A stretch of DNA of 64,000 bases from Arthrobacter saudimassiliensis (GCA_900016675.1 LN483070.1:1798001-1862000); one strand, 5' to 3'. Shown: positions 49,686 through 59,502, numbered from the stretch's first letter. Translations and numbers: made by a program. Notes: generated by a model not told the origin, from the letters alone.

Positions 49686-49769
49686 GTGCAAGACATCCTC
49701 TACCTGCTCGGCGCGCTTGCCGTGTTCGGGCTGGTCAGCCTCACCGCGCGGGGGGTGCGGAAGCTGTGA
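49686..49769 (+). CDS. 27-residue membrane peptide upstream of kdpF
   Basis: A GTG start with AAGGAG 5 nt upstream opens a 27-residue [23 protein letters not shown] plus ARGVRKL, one hydrophobic helix with a basic end. Its TGA overlaps the kdpF GTG by 4 bp (GTGA). It resembles small ORFs I recall in front of actinobacterial kdpF that end in RGVxxL. It is not KdpF, which follows. Function unknown; a role in KdpFABC assembly or translational coupling is inference. Confidence 0.6.
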   Translation: MQDILYLLGALAVFGLVSLTARGVRKL

Positions 49770-49855
49770 CCGCTTTCTCCCTCGTCGCCGCCGTCCTGGC
49801 CGTCGCCGCCGTCGTGTACCTCGTGTACGCACTCGTGAAGCCGGAGCGGTTCTGA
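49766..49855 (+). CDS. kdpF: K+-transporting ATPase subunit KdpF
   Basis: The 29-residue peptide has one membrane helix and ends [12 protein letters not shown], the typical KdpF tail. KdpF stabilises the KdpFABC complex. The GTG start overlaps the preceding small ORF by 4 bp, and the stop overlaps the kdpA ATG (TGATG). Confidence 0.88.
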   Translation: MTAFSLVAAVLAVAAVVYLVYALVKPERF

Positions 49856-51528
49856 TGGGCGTCCTGTTCGCGGTGCTCCAGGCAGCCACCCTCGCCCTGA
49901 TCCTGGCTGTCCTCTACCGCCCGCTGGGCGATTACATGGCACGCATCTATACCTCCGGCCGCCACCTGAGGGCAGAGCGCGGCTTCTACCGGCTGGTGGG
50001 CGTGGCCCCGGACGCGGAACAAAGCTGGCAGGCGTACCTGCGGGCGGTGCTGGCGTTCTCGTTCATCGGGTTCGTGCTCCTGTACCTGCTCCAGCGCGGG
50101 CAGGCCCTGCTCCCCTACTCGCTCGGGCTGCCGACCGTGCCCGAGGGCCTGGCCTTCAACACCGCCGCCTCGTTCGTGGCCAACACCAACTGGCAGTCCT
50201 ACTCGCCTGAGCTGACCATGGGCTACACCGTCCAGCTGGCCGGCCTGGCAGTGCAGAACTTCGTGTCGGCAGCCGTCGGCATCGCCGTCGCGGCCGCCCT
50301 GGTCCGCGGCTTCGCGCGTGTCGGGACCGGCACCCTGGGCAATTTCTGGGTCGACCTCACCCGCACGGTGCTGCGCCTGCTGCTGCCGATCTCGCTTCTC
50401 GGTGCCGTCGCCCTGATGGCCGGCGGCGTGATCCAGAACTTCAACGGCTTCACCGAGGTCACCACGCTCAGCGGCGGCACCCAGACCCTTCCGGGAGGCC
50501 CGGTGGCCTCGCAGGAGGTGATCAAGAACCTGGGCACCAACGGAGGCGGGTTCTTCAACGCCAACGCGGCGCACCCCTTCGAAAACCCGGCGGCCTGGAC
50601 CAGCCTGGCCCAGAACGTGCTGATGCTGATGATTCCGTTCAGCCTTCCCCGCACCTTCGGCCGGATGATCGGCGACAACCGCCAGGGCTACGCCATCCTC
50701 GCGGCCATGGCCGCGCTGTATCTGGCCTCCCTCACCCTCCTGACCGCCTTGGAGAACTCCGGTGCAGGCACGGCCCCGGAGCTGGCCGGCGGCGCCATGG
50801 AGGGCAAGGAACAGCGTTTCGGCGTCTTCGCCTCGACGCTCTTCGGATCCACCAGCACGCTGACCTCCACCGGCGCCGTCAATTCGATGCACGACTCGTA
50901 CACCGCACTCGGCGGGATGATCCCCATGCTGAACATGATGCTCGGCGAGGTGGCCCCCGGCGGCGTCGGATCCGGCCTGTACGGCATGCTCATGCTGGCC
51001 GTCATCACCGTCTTTATCGGCGGCCTGCTGGTCGGCCGCACGCCCGAATACCTGGGCAAGAAGATCGGCCCCCGGGAAATCAAGCTGGCCAGCCTCTACA
51101 TCCTCGTCACCCCCACCATGGTCCTGGCCGGCACCGCCCTGAGCTTCGCAGTGCCGGGCCTCCGGGGCGACATCGAGGCGGTGTCCATCTGGAACCCCGG
51201 GCACCACGGTCTCTCCGAAGTCCTTTACGCCTTCACCTCCGCCGCCAACAACAACGGCTCGGCCTTCGCCGGGCTGACCGCCAACACGCCCTGGCTGAAC
51301 GCGGCGCTGGGGGCGGCGATGCTCCTTGGCCGTTTCCTGCCGATCGCCCTCGTCCTGGCCCTGGCGGGTTCCCTGGCGGCGCAGGAGCGGGTGCCGGCCA
51401 CCGCCGGAACCCTGCCCACCCACCGGCCGCTGCTCATCGGCCTCCTCACGGGCGTGACCGTGCTGATCACCGCACTCACGTTCTTCCCGGTCCTCACCCT
51501 CGGTCCCATCGCAGAAGGGCTGCTCTGA
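49855..51528 (+). CDS. kdpA: K+-transporting ATPase subunit KdpA
   Basis: KdpA is the potassium-selective channel-like subunit. The 557-residue protein has about ten membrane helices and the conserved selectivity segments, including [40 protein letters not shown] loops and [13 protein letters not shown]. The start overlaps the kdpF stop by one base, and kdpB follows after 3 bp. Confidence 0.98.
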   Translation: MGVLFAVLQAATLALILAVLYRPLGDYMARIYTSGRHLRAERGFYRLVGVAPDAEQSWQAYLRAVLAFSFIGFVLLYLLQRGQALLPYSLGLPTVPEGLAFNTAASFVANTNWQSYSPELTMGYTVQLAGLAVQNFVSAAVGIAVAAALVRGFARVGTGTLGNFWVDLTRTVLRLLLPISLLGAVALMAGGVIQNFNGFTEVTTLSGGTQTLPGGPVASQEVIKNLGTNGGGFFNANAAHPFENPAAWTSLAQNVLMLMIPFSLPRTFGRMIGDNRQGYAILAAMAALYLASLTLLTALENSGAGTAPELAGGAMEGKEQRFGVFASTLFGSTSTLTSTGAVNSMHDSYTALGGMIPMLNMMLGEVAPGGVGSGLYGMLMLAVITVFIGGLLVGRTPEYLGKKIGPREIKLASLYILVTPTMVLAGTALSFAVPGLRGDIEAVSIWNPGHHGLSEVLYAFTSAANNNGSAFAGLTANTPWLNAALGAAMLLGRFLPIALVLALAGSLAAQERVPATAGTLPTHRPLLIGLLTGVTVLITALTFFPVLTLGPIAEGLL

Positions 51529-51531
51529 CCC

Positions 51532-53691
51532 ATGTCCACCACCATTGAGACCCCTCCCGCCGTCCACGGCGGTTCCGGACCTGACCCGCGGCCGGCGCGC
51601 CGGGCGGTTACCGCGGGTACCCTCGCCGCGGCGCTGCCCGGGGCATTCCGCAAACTCGATCCACGGGTGATGTGGCGGAACCCCGTCATGTTCATCGTCG
51701 AGGTCGGAGCGGTGCTGACCACCGTCCTGGCCGTGGCCGAGCCGTTCCTGGGCGGTCCGGGCAGCTCCGGCGGAAGCCCGGTCCCCGCAGCGTTCACCGC
51801 GGCCATCGCGGCCTGGCTGTGGGCGACCGTGCTGTTTGCGAACCTCGCCGAGTCCGTCGCGGAAGGCCGCGGCAAGGCGCAGGCGGAAAGCCTGCGCCGC
51901 ACCCGCACCGGCACCACGGCGCGCCGGGCGGCGGCGTACGACGGCGCCGGCGATCCCGGCGCCGAAAAGGCCCGGCTGGAGGAGGTCGCCTCGGCGGACC
52001 TGGACCGCGGCGACGTCGTCGTGATCGAAGCCGGCGGCATCATCCCCGGAGACGGCGATATCGTGCACGGCATCGCATCCATCGACGAATCCGCGATCAC
52101 CGGCGAATCCGCCCCGGTGGTCCGCGAATCGGGCGGCGACCGCAGTGCCGTCACGGGCGGCACCCGGGTGCTCTCGGACCGGATCGTCGTCCGCATCACC
52201 TCCAGGCCCGGCGAAACGTTCGTGGACCGGATGATCGCCCTCGTCGAGGGAGCCGCACGCCAGAAGACACCCAACGAGGTGGCCCTGAACGTGCTGCTGG
52301 CCAGCCTGTCGATTGTCTTCCTCATGGTCACGCTCACCCTGAATCCGATCGCGTCCGCGGTGGGCGTCGGCGTCACCCTGCCGGTGCTCATCGCCCTGCT
52401 GGTCTGCCTGATTCCGACCACCATCGGTGCGCTCCTGTCCGCGATCGGCATCGCCGGCATGGACCGCCTGGTGCAGCGCAACGTGCTGGCCATGTCCGGA
52501 CGCGCCGTCGAAGCCGCCGGCGACGTCACCACCCTGCTGCTCGACAAGACCGGCACCATCACCTACGGCAACCGGCGGGCCGCCGGGTTCCTGCCGATCA
52601 ACGGCGTGGGCGAAGCGGAGCTGGTCACGGCCGCCGCGCTGTCCTCCTTCGAGGATCCGACGCCGGAGGGCCGCTCCATCATGGACCTCGCCGCGGCCAG
52701 GGGACACACCCCGGAACCGCCGTCGGGAGCCCTCGGGGTGCCGTTCACCGCGCAGACCCGGATGAGCGGGATGGACCTGCCGGACGGGACCTGCATCCGC
52801 AAGGGCGCCGCCTCGGCGGTGCTGGACTGGACGGCCGCCGCGGGCGGCATCGCCATCGACGTCCGGCGGGCCGTGGAAGACACCGTCCAGGACATCTCCG
52901 CCGGCGGCGGCACCCCGCTGCTCGTGGCGGTGCGGACCCCCGACGGCGAGGTGCGGATCCTCGGCGTCGTGCACCTCAAGGACGTGGTCAAGGACGGCCT
53001 GTTGGAGAGGTTCGTGCAGCTGCGCGCCATGGGCATCCGCACCGTCATGGTCACCGGCGACAACCCGCTGACCGCCAAGGCCATCGCCGCCGAGGCGGGG
53101 GTGGACGATTTCCTGGCCGAGGCCACACCCGAGGACAAGATCGCCCTGATCCGCCGCGAACAGGCGGGCGGCAACCTGGTGGCCATGACCGGAGACGGCA
53201 CCAACGACGCCCCGGCCCTGGCCCAGGCCGACGTCGGGGTGGCGATGAACACCGGCACCTCCGCCGCCAAGGAAGCCGGGAACATGGTCGACCTCGACTC
53301 CGATCCGACCAAGCTCATCGACATCGTGGCGATCGGCAAGCAGCTGCTGATCACCCGCGGGGCGCTGACCACCTTCTCGATCGCGAACGACCTGGCCAAG
53401 TACTTCGCCATCATTCCGGCGATGTTCGTCGGCGCGTTCCCCGGGCTGGCGGCGCTGAACATCATGGCGCTGAGCTCCCCGGCCTCCGCGGTGCTCTCCG
53501 CGATCATCTTCAACGCCCTGATCATCGTGGTCCTGATCCCGCTCGCCCTGAAGGGCGTGGCCTACCGGCCCCTGAGCGCCTCCAAGGTGCTGGGTCGGAA
53601 CCTGCTGCTCTACGGCGTGGGCGGCGTCGTCGCCCCGTTCCTCGGCATCAAACTCATCGACCTGGCCGTCAGCCTCCTTCCGGGCTTCTAG
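51532..53691 (+). CDS. kdpB: K+-transporting P-type ATPase subunit KdpB
   Basis: This is the catalytic subunit of the pump. The 719-residue product shows [20 protein letters not shown] (actuator TGES), the phosphorylation motif DKTGTITYG (Asp338), the nucleotide-domain [12 protein letters not shown], and the hinge [20 protein letters not shown], with [20 protein letters not shown] in a membrane helix. It is co-transcribed between kdpA and kdpC. Confidence 0.98.
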   Translation: MSTTIETPPAVHGGSGPDPRPARRAVTAGTLAAALPGAFRKLDPRVMWRNPVMFIVEVGAVLTTVLAVAEPFLGGPGSSGGSPVPAAFTAAIAAWLWATVLFANLAESVAEGRGKAQAESLRRTRTGTTARRAAAYDGAGDPGAEKARLEEVASADLDRGDVVVIEAGGIIPGDGDIVHGIASIDESAITGESAPVVRESGGDRSAVTGGTRVLSDRIVVRITSRPGETFVDRMIALVEGAARQKTPNEVALNVLLASLSIVFLMVTLTLNPIASAVGVGVTLPVLIALLVCLIPTTIGALLSAIGIAGMDRLVQRNVLAMSGRAVEAAGDVTTLLLDKTGTITYGNRRAAGFLPINGVGEAELVTAAALSSFEDPTPEGRSIMDLAAARGHTPEPPSGALGVPFTAQTRMSGMDLPDGTCIRKGAASAVLDWTAAAGGIAIDVRRAVEDTVQDISAGGGTPLLVAVRTPDGEVRILGVVHLKDVVKDGLLERFVQLRAMGIRTVMVTGDNPLTAKAIAAEAGVDDFLAEATPEDKIALIRREQAGGNLVAMTGDGTNDAPALAQADVGVAMNTGTSAAKEAGNMVDLDSDPTKLIDIVAIGKQLLITRGALTTFSIANDLAKYFAIIPAMFVGAFPGLAALNIMALSSPASAVLSAIIFNALIIVVLIPLALKGVAYRPLSASKVLGRNLLLYGVGGVVAPFLGIKLIDLAVSLLPGF

Positions 53692-53717
53692 CCCTTCCAG
53701 AGAAAGCACCTGTTCCC

Positions 53718-54326
53718 ATGAATCTTTCCCGTTCAGGCCTGCGCCCGGCATGGACCGCCCTGCGCGCCATGGCCGTCCTTACCCTGGCCCTGGGCCTTGC
53801 CTATCCGCTCGCCGTCACCGGTGCCGGGCAGCTGGCGTTCGCGGCGCGGGCCAACGGCTCCGTCGCCGAGGTCCGCGGCGTTCCGGTCGGTTCGACCCTG
53901 ATCGGCCAGTCCTTCACCGATGACGACGGCGAGCCGCTGCCCCAATGGTTCCAGCCCCGGCCCAGCGCGGCCGGGGACGGGTACGACGCCGGCGCGTCCG
54001 GCGGCAGCAACCTCGGCCCGGAAAACCCTGAGCTGGCGGCGGCGATCGCCGAACGCCGGGCGCAGGTCGCGGAGTTCAACGGCGTCAATCCCGGGCAGGT
54101 CCCGGTCGAGGCCCTCACCGCCTCCGCCTCCGGGCTCGATCCGCACATCAGCCCCGAATACGCCCTGCTGCAGGCGGGGCGGGTCGCTTCGGCGCGCGGG
54201 CTGGATGAGGCGCGGGTCCGCGGCCTGGTTCAGGAGCACGCCAAAGGCCGGGACCTGGGCTACCTTGGGGAACCGACCGTGAACGTGCTGGAACTGAACA
54301 TCGCCCTCGACGGGCTGGAGGACTAG
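53718..54326 (+). CDS. kdpC: K+-transporting ATPase subunit KdpC
   Basis: KdpC is a single-pass subunit that aids potassium/ATP coupling. The 202-residue product has one N-terminal helix (AMAVLTLALGLAYPLAVTGA), GQSFTDDDGEPLPQWFQPRP, SGGSNLGPENPELAAAI and the ASGLDPHISPEYALLQAGRV block with the C-terminal VNVLELNIALD. The ATG at 53718 follows kdpB by 26 bp. kdpD starts 3 bp after its stop. Confidence 0.97.
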   Translation: MNLSRSGLRPAWTALRAMAVLTLALGLAYPLAVTGAGQLAFAARANGSVAEVRGVPVGSTLIGQSFTDDDGEPLPQWFQPRPSAAGDGYDAGASGGSNLGPENPELAAAIAERRAQVAEFNGVNPGQVPVEALTASASGLDPHISPEYALLQAGRVASARGLDEARVRGLVQEHAKGRDLGYLGEPTVNVLELNIALDGLED

Positions 54327-54329
54327 GAA

Positions 54330-56813
54330 ATGAAACGAGGGCGGCTGCGGGTGCTGCTCGGCGCTGCCCCCGGCGTCGGCAAGACCTACACCATGCTCGA
54401 GGAGGGCAGGCGGCTGGCCGACGAAGGAACCGACGTGGTGGTCGCGGTCGTGGAGACCCACGGCCGCGCCGCCACGGCAGCGATGGCGCAGGGCCAGGAG
54501 GTGATTCCGCGGCGGACCGCGGTACACCGCGGCGTGGAGCTGGCGGACATGGACCTCGAGGCCGTTCTGGCCCGGCGCCCGCAGCTTGCCCTCGTCGACG
54601 AACTGGCGCATACCAACGCGCCCGGCGGCCGCCACGCCAAACGCTGGCAGGATGTCCTGGAGCTTCTGGACGCGGGCATCGACGTCATCTCGACGGTCAA
54701 CATCCAGCACATCGAGTCGCTCAATGACGTGGTGGAGGAGATCACCGGGATTCCCCAGCGGGAGACCGTTCCCGACCAGGTGCTGCGCGGAGCGGACCAG
54801 ATCGAGGTGGTGGACCTGGCACCGCAGGCGCTGCGCGACCGGCTGTCGGCCGGACGGGTCTATCCGGCCGAACGCATCGACGCGGCGCTGTCCAACTACT
54901 TCCGGCTGGGCAACCTCACCGCCCTGCGCGAGCTGGCGCTGCTCTGGCTGGCCGACGAAGTGGACAGCGCGCTGCAGCACTACCGGGAGGAACACGGGAT
55001 CCGGGGGCGGTGGGAGACCCGCGAGCGCGTGGTGGTCGCCCTGACCGGCGGCCCGGAAGGTGAGACGCTGATCCGGCGCGGCGCCCGGATCGCCGCCCGC
55101 ACGGCCGGCGGAGAGCTGCTCGCCGTCCATGTCACCGGGCAGGACGGCCTGCGGGAGGCCGACCCCGACGCCCTGGCCCGCCAGCGGTCGCTGGTGGAGA
55201 AACTCGGCGGCACCTACCACCAGGTGGTCGGCGCCGACGTGCCGCATGCCCTGGTCGAGTTCGCCTCCGGCGCCAATGCCACCCAGCTGGTGATCGGCGT
55301 CAGCCGCCGCGGACGGCTGACGGCGGCGCTCAGCGGACCCGGCATCGGCGCCACCGTCATCCGCGAGTCCGGGGACATTGACGTCCACATCGTGAACCAC
55401 TCCGCCGCGGGCGGCGGCGTCTGGCTGCCCCGGCTCGGCGGTGCGCTCACGATCCGCCGGCGGCTGCTCGGCTTCGCGCTGGCGCTGGCGGCCGGCCCGC
55501 TGCTGTCCTGGCTGCTGGTCTCGTTCCGCAGCACGGAGTCCATCACCAGCGACGTCCTCGCGTACCAGCTGCTCGTTGTCGTCGTCGCCCTGGTCGGCGG
55601 CATCTTTCCCGCGCTCTTCGCCGCCGTCCTGTCCGGCATCACCCTGGATTTCCTGTTCGTGGAACCCCTCCACACCGTCACGGTGAACGAGCCGATCCAC
55701 ATCCTGGCGCTGGGCCTGTACGTGCTCAACGCCGTGCTGGTCAGCTATGTCGTGGACCAGGCGGCGCGGCGCACCCGCACCGCGCGCCGGGCTGCTGCCG
55801 AGTCGGCGCTGCTGGCCACGATCGCGGGAAACGTCCTGCGCGGGCAGGACGCGCTGCCCGCCCTGCTCAGCCGCACCCGGGAGGCGTTCGGCTTCACCAG
55901 CGCCCGGGTGCGCGCCGAGGGGAGGGTGATCGCCGGCGACGGCGAACCGGACCCGCACGACACCGCCACGGTGATTCCGGCGGGCCCCCACGCCGTCCTG
56001 GAGCTGTACGGCAACGACCCCGAGGCATCGGAGCGCCGGCTCCTGGGCGTCATCGCGGCGCAGGTGGACGCGGCCCTGGAGCACGCCGACCTGGAGGCCG
56101 CTGCCCGCGGCATCGGCCCGCTGGCCGAGGCCGACCGGGTGCGCAGCGCGCTGCTCTCGGCGGTCAGCCATGACCTGCGCCGCCCGCTGGCGTCGGCGAC
56201 CGCGGCGGTCGGCGCCCTGCGCTCCCCCGATGTGTCGTACTCCGCTGCGGACCGCGACGAGCTGCTGGCGACCGCGGAGGAGAGCCTTGCCGCGCTGGCC
56301 GACCTGGTCACCAACCTGCTGGACGTCACCCGCGTGCAGGCCGGGGTCCTCGGCGTCGCGCTGGCACCGGTGGACGCCGACGACGTCATCCTGCCGGCGC
56401 TGGACGAACTGCAGCTGGGCCCGGACACCGTGGAACTGGACCTGGCCCAGGAGCTGGCGCCGCTGCTCGCAGACCGGGTCCTGCTGCAGCGGGTGGTCGT
56501 GAACCTGCTCGCCAACGCCGTGCGGTTCGCCCCGGCCGGCACGAAGGTCCGCATCACCACGAGTGCCTTCGGCGGAACGGAGGAGATCCGGATCATCGAC
56601 CACGGTCCGGGGATCGAGCCGGAACGGCGGCAGGACATCTTCGTGCCCTTCCAGCGGCTGGGCGATACGGACAACCTGACCGGACTCGGCCTCGGGCTCG
56701 CCCTGTCGAAGGGGTTCACCGAAGGCATGGGCGGAAAGCTGGAGGCCGAGGACACCCCGGGCGGCGGACTGACGATGGTCCTCTCCCTACCCACCTGCCA
56801 GGACGGCGTATGA
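54330..56813 (+). CDS. kdpD: Sensor histidine kinase KdpD
   Basis: KdpD senses potassium limitation or turgor and phosphorylates KdpE. The 827-residue product has the N-terminal KdpD domain with P-loop GAAPGVGKTYTML (about 10-22) and LVDELAHTNAPG, a USP-like domain (about 230-355), four membrane helices of the DUF4118 domain (about 375-480), a GAF-like region, the HisKA box VSHDLRRPLAS (His614) and an HATPase domain with LANAVRFAP. It overlaps the kdpE start by 4 bp. Confidence 0.97.
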   Translation: MKRGRLRVLLGAAPGVGKTYTMLEEGRRLADEGTDVVVAVVETHGRAATAAMAQGQEVIPRRTAVHRGVELADMDLEAVLARRPQLALVDELAHTNAPGGRHAKRWQDVLELLDAGIDVISTVNIQHIESLNDVVEEITGIPQRETVPDQVLRGADQIEVVDLAPQALRDRLSAGRVYPAERIDAALSNYFRLGNLTALRELALLWLADEVDSALQHYREEHGIRGRWETRERVVVALTGGPEGETLIRRGARIAARTAGGELLAVHVTGQDGLREADPDALARQRSLVEKLGGTYHQVVGADVPHALVEFASGANATQLVIGVSRRGRLTAALSGPGIGATVIRESGDIDVHIVNHSAAGGGVWLPRLGGALTIRRRLLGFALALAAGPLLSWLLVSFRSTESITSDVLAYQLLVVVVALVGGIFPALFAAVLSGITLDFLFVEPLHTVTVNEPIHILALGLYVLNAVLVSYVVDQAARRTRTARRAAAESALLATIAGNVLRGQDALPALLSRTREAFGFTSARVRAEGRVIAGDGEPDPHDTATVIPAGPHAVLELYGNDPEASERRLLGVIAAQVDAALEHADLEAAARGIGPLAEADRVRSALLSAVSHDLRRPLASATAAVGALRSPDVSYSAADRDELLATAEESLAALADLVTNLLDVTRVQAGVLGVALAPVDADDVILPALDELQLGPDTVELDLAQELAPLLADRVLLQRVVVNLLANAVRFAPAGTKVRITTSAFGGTEEIRIIDHGPGIEPERRQDIFVPFQRLGDTDNLTGLGLGLALSKGFTEGMGGKLEAEDTPGGGLTMVLSLPTCQDGV

Positions 56814-57502
56814 AGATCCTGATTGCCGACGACGACCCGCAGATCCTGCGCGCCCTGCGGATCACCCTGACCGCCCGCGGCTATTCCGTCGTCACCGCGG
56901 TCGACGGCGCCGGGGCGGTCAACGCCGCGGTCGAGCAGCATCCTGACCTGTACATGATCGACCTGGGGCTGCCCGGGCTGGACGGGCTGGACGTCATCCA
57001 CGCGCTGCGCGGCTGGAGCCGGGCGCCCATCCTGGTCGTCTCTGGCCGGGCCGGGGCCGCGGACAAGGTCGACGCGCTTGATGCGGGCGCTGATGACTAC
57101 GTGACCAAACCGTTCTCGGTGGATGAGCTGCTGGCCCGGATCCGGGCGCTCAGCCGCAGGGTGCCGCACGCGGATCCGGCCCCGGTGGTGCAGGTGGCGG
57201 ACCTGACCATCGACCTGGCGGCGCGGAGCATCACGCGGCGGCACGAGGGCGGAACGGACTACATCCGGCTCACTCCCACTGAGTGGGAGGTCCTGGCCGT
57301 GCTGGTGCACAACGCGGGCCGGCTGGTGACGCGCCAGGACCTGCTGCGCCGGATCTGGGGTTCGGAGCACATCACGGATACCGGCTACCTGCGCCTGTAT
57401 GTCGCCCAGCTGCGCAAGAAGCTCGAACCCGATCCCCGGCGTCCCCGCTACCTGCTGACCGAGGCGGGGATGGGCTACCGGTTCCAGCCGGACCCGGCCT
57501 GA
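56810..57502 (+). CDS. kdpE: Response regulator KdpE
   Basis: This OmpR-family regulator (230 residues) has a receiver domain with the acidic pair DDD (7-9), phosphoacceptor Asp51 in MIDLGLPG and Lys in VTKPFSVDELL, then a winged-helix DNA-binding domain (LTPTEWEVLAVLVHNAG and GYRFQPD). It should bind tandem direct-repeat half-sites, such as those in the kdp upstream region. It overlaps kdpD by 4 bp. Confidence 0.97.
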   Translation: MKILIADDDPQILRALRITLTARGYSVVTAVDGAGAVNAAVEQHPDLYMIDLGLPGLDGLDVIHALRGWSRAPILVVSGRAGAADKVDALDAGADDYVTKPFSVDELLARIRALSRRVPHADPAPVVQVADLTIDLAARSITRRHEGGTDYIRLTPTEWEVLAVLVHNAGRLVTRQDLLRRIWGSEHITDTGYLRLYVAQLRKKLEPDPRRPRYLLTEAGMGYRFQPDPA

Positions 57503-57577
57503 CCGTCCGGCGGAGCTGCGCCGACAGGAAGCGGCGAAGCGGAAGCCGCGACGAGGAAGCGGCGAAGAGAGAATGGG
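57503..57577. other. Interval between kdpE and tRNA-Arg with a short direct repeat
   Basis: This stretch carries AGGAAGCGGCGAAG twice, at 57526-57539 and 57554-57567, and no gene. I see no terminator for kdpE. Confidence 0.4.
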
Positions 57578-57650
57578 TGCCCCCGGCAGGATTCGAACCT
57601 GCGACCAGCTGATTAGAAGGCAGCTGCTCTATCCCCTGAGCTACGGAGGC
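57578..57650 (-). tRNA. tRNA-Arg(TCT)
   Basis: The 73-nt tRNA has acceptor stem GCCTCCG/CGGGGGC, anticodon loop CTTCTAA (anticodon TCT), T-loop TTCGAAT and discriminator A73. The anticodon stem has a C31-U39 mismatch. It is convergent with kdpE. Confidence 0.92.
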
Positions 57651-57888
57651 GACTCGTCGATGATACTACGGTCACGTTCCGCAGCCGCAGCCGGAGGCAC
57701 CGCCGCCCCGGGAAAGCCCAGGCACGGCGGGGCCGGCACGGGCTCCGGCTGGACCCGGTCGGAGGGCGGAGAAAAAAATTCAGAAAAAAATCCATGCATC
57801 TGCATCCGTTTTCGCTGTGGCGCCGGTAACAGGGGTGTCAGCAAAAACAGAAACCGCTCCCAGGGGCGGTCCGCCAAAGGAGACCCCG
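57651..57888 (+). promoter_or_regulatory. Upstream region of the DUF4397 gene with two A-tracts
   Basis: Two copies of AGAAAAAAAT (57770-57779 and 57782-57791) stand 12 bp apart in a GC-rich background; on the minus strand they are T-tracts upstream of tRNA-Arg. AAAGGAG lies before the DUF4397 start. A promoter is expected here, but I could not define one. Confidence 0.35.
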
Positions 57889-58710
57889 ATGCGCAAGTCC
57901 ATCTCGTTCCTCGCCGCCGCCGGCACCGTCGCTGCCGTTGGATTCATGACCCCCGCTTCCGCTGCGGAGGGCGACGCCCAGCTGTCCGTGCTCCACGGCG
58001 TGCCGGACACCGTCGTCGACGTCTACGTCAACGGCGCCCTCACCCTGGACGATTTTGCCCCCGGCACGCTTGCCGGTCCTCTCCCCCTCCCGGCCGGCAC
58101 CTATGAACTGGCCATCACCGCCCCCGACGCCGCCGACGCCTCGGCTCCGATCATCGGCCCGGTCTCCGTCGACCTCGCCGCCGGCATGAACTACACCGCG
58201 ACGGCCAACCTGGACGCCTCCGGCCAGCCGACCGCCAACGTATTCACCAACGACACCTCGATGATCGACGCCGGCAAGTCCCGGCTGACGGTGCGCCACG
58301 TCGCGGCGGCCCCGGCCGTGGACGTCCTCGCCAACGGCAGCCCGGTGATCAGCGGGCTGGAAAACCCGAAGGAAGAGGTCCTGACCGTTGATCCCGGAAC
58401 GATCTCCGCTTCGGTGGCGGCCGCCGGCACCACCGAGCCCGTGATCGGCCCGGCCGACCTGAACCTGCCCGAAGGCACCAACACCATCGTGTACGCCTGG
58501 GGCTCCCTCGAGGACGGCAACCTGGCCCTGGCCACCCAGTCCGTGACCGGAATGCACTCCTCGCCGAGCGCCGTTCCGGGTGCCCTGGAGGCCGGGGACA
58601 CCGGTGCCGGCGGCGCCGTCGCGGCCACCGCCGCGGCCAGCCTGCTCGCCGTCGGCGGCGCCCTGGCGCTGTTCCGCCGCAGCCGCGCGGCCGAGACCGC
58701 CGGCCGCTAA
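57889..58710 (+). CDS. Secreted DUF4397 protein with a sortase-type C-terminal signal
   Basis: The 273-residue protein has a signal peptide (residues 1-26, ending ASAAEG), two DUF4397 modules (AQLSVLHGVPDTVVDVYVNG and SRLTVRHVAAAPAVDVLANG), and a C-terminal AGDTG, a Gly/Ala/Val/Leu helix (AVAATAAASLLAVGGALALF) and a basic RRSR tail. That layout of short motif, membrane helix and positive tail is a sorting signal. The adjacent class F sortase is the obvious partner. AAAGGAG lies 6 nt before the ATG. Confidence 0.85.
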   Translation: MRKSISFLAAAGTVAAVGFMTPASAAEGDAQLSVLHGVPDTVVDVYVNGALTLDDFAPGTLAGPLPLPAGTYELAITAPDAADASAPIIGPVSVDLAAGMNYTATANLDASGQPTANVFTNDTSMIDAGKSRLTVRHVAAAPAVDVLANGSPVISGLENPKEEVLTVDPGTISASVAAAGTTEPVIGPADLNLPEGTNTIVYAWGSLEDGNLALATQSVTGMHSSPSAVPGALEAGDTGAGGAVAATAAASLLAVGGALALFRRSRAAETAGR

Positions 58711-58818
58711 GGCCTCACCGACATCGGGCCGGCGTCCCGCACGCTTCCGGCAGGCCGGACGCCGGCCCGGCGCCTTACCCCGCCCCGCACGCTCATCAAC
58801 GGAAGCAGGAACAGTCCC

Positions 58819-59502
58819 ATGACCCCTTCCCGGCCCCGCCTTCCGCAAGCGGCCGGCCTCATCCTGGCCTCCGCCGCGGTCTCCCTTGGCGCTGTTTCCT
58901 GCTCGACCTCCGCCCCCTCACCCGCCGGGCAGGTCCAGGCCACCGCCCCCGCGCCGTCCTCCGTGAGCGCCGGGCCCGCTCCCCTGGCCCCGCAGCCGAC
59001 GCCGGCGCCCGGCGACATCCCGGTCCGCGACGCCGCCCCGACGCCGGAGATCACGCGCCCCGCCCCGGTCCGGGTGCAGATCGAGGAAATCGGACTGGAC
59101 CTGGAGGTGGTGCCCACCGGGGTGCGCGACGACGGCGAAATGGTCCTGCCCGACAACCACCGCCAGGCCGGCTGGTACCGGTACGGGCCCCCTCCCGGTT
59201 CCCCCGCCGGGTCGGCCGTGCTGGCGGCCCACCTGGATACCGGCACCGAGGCCCTGCCCATCGCCCGGCTCGACGAGGTGCGGCCCGGGACCGTCGTGAC
59301 GGTGACCAGGTCGGACGGAAGCACCGTGCGGTACGCAGCAGGTTCCGTGGAGCAGATCGCCAAGCGGGACCTGAACGGAGGCGAGCTCTTCGACCGAAGC
59401 GGAGAACCGCTGCTGAAACTGGTGACATGCGGCGGCGAGTATGTGGAGGCGGACGACGATTATGCGGATAACATTGTCCTCACGGCGGCGCCGCTCCCCT
59501 AG
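58819..59502 (+). CDS. Class F sortase-like lipoprotein or membrane protein
   Basis: The 227-residue product has a signal/lipobox start (LGAVSCSTS), a Pro/Ala linker and a sortase barrel: VRVQIEEIGLDLEVVPTGV, GSAVLAAHLDTG with catalytic His138, and LLKLVTCGGEYVEADDDYAD with catalytic Cys204. Class F sortases cleave and join cell-wall proteins. In the family I recall an Arg just before the Tyr-x-Asp-Asn segment; here the stretch from Cys to Asn has no Arg. So it could be a divergent or inactive sortase. It follows the DUF4397 gene after 108 bp. Confidence 0.83.
   Translation: MTPSRPRLPQAAGLILASAAVSLGAVSCSTSAPSPAGQVQATAPAPSSVSAGPAPLAPQPTPAPGDIPVRDAAPTPEITRPAPVRVQIEEIGLDLEVVPTGVRDDGEMVLPDNHRQAGWYRYGPPPGSPAGSAVLAAHLDTGTEALPIARLDEVRPGTVVTVTRSDGSTVRYAAGSVEQIAKRDLNGGELFDRSGEPLLKLVTCGGEYVEADDDYADNIVLTAAPLP

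Noticed and set aside
49741-53751. A 1336-codon open frame antisense to kdpA and kdpB
   Set aside because: It is the shadow of very GC-rich genes on the other strand; its product is low-complexity Gly/Arg/Asp-rich and it conflicts with the well-supported kdp genes.
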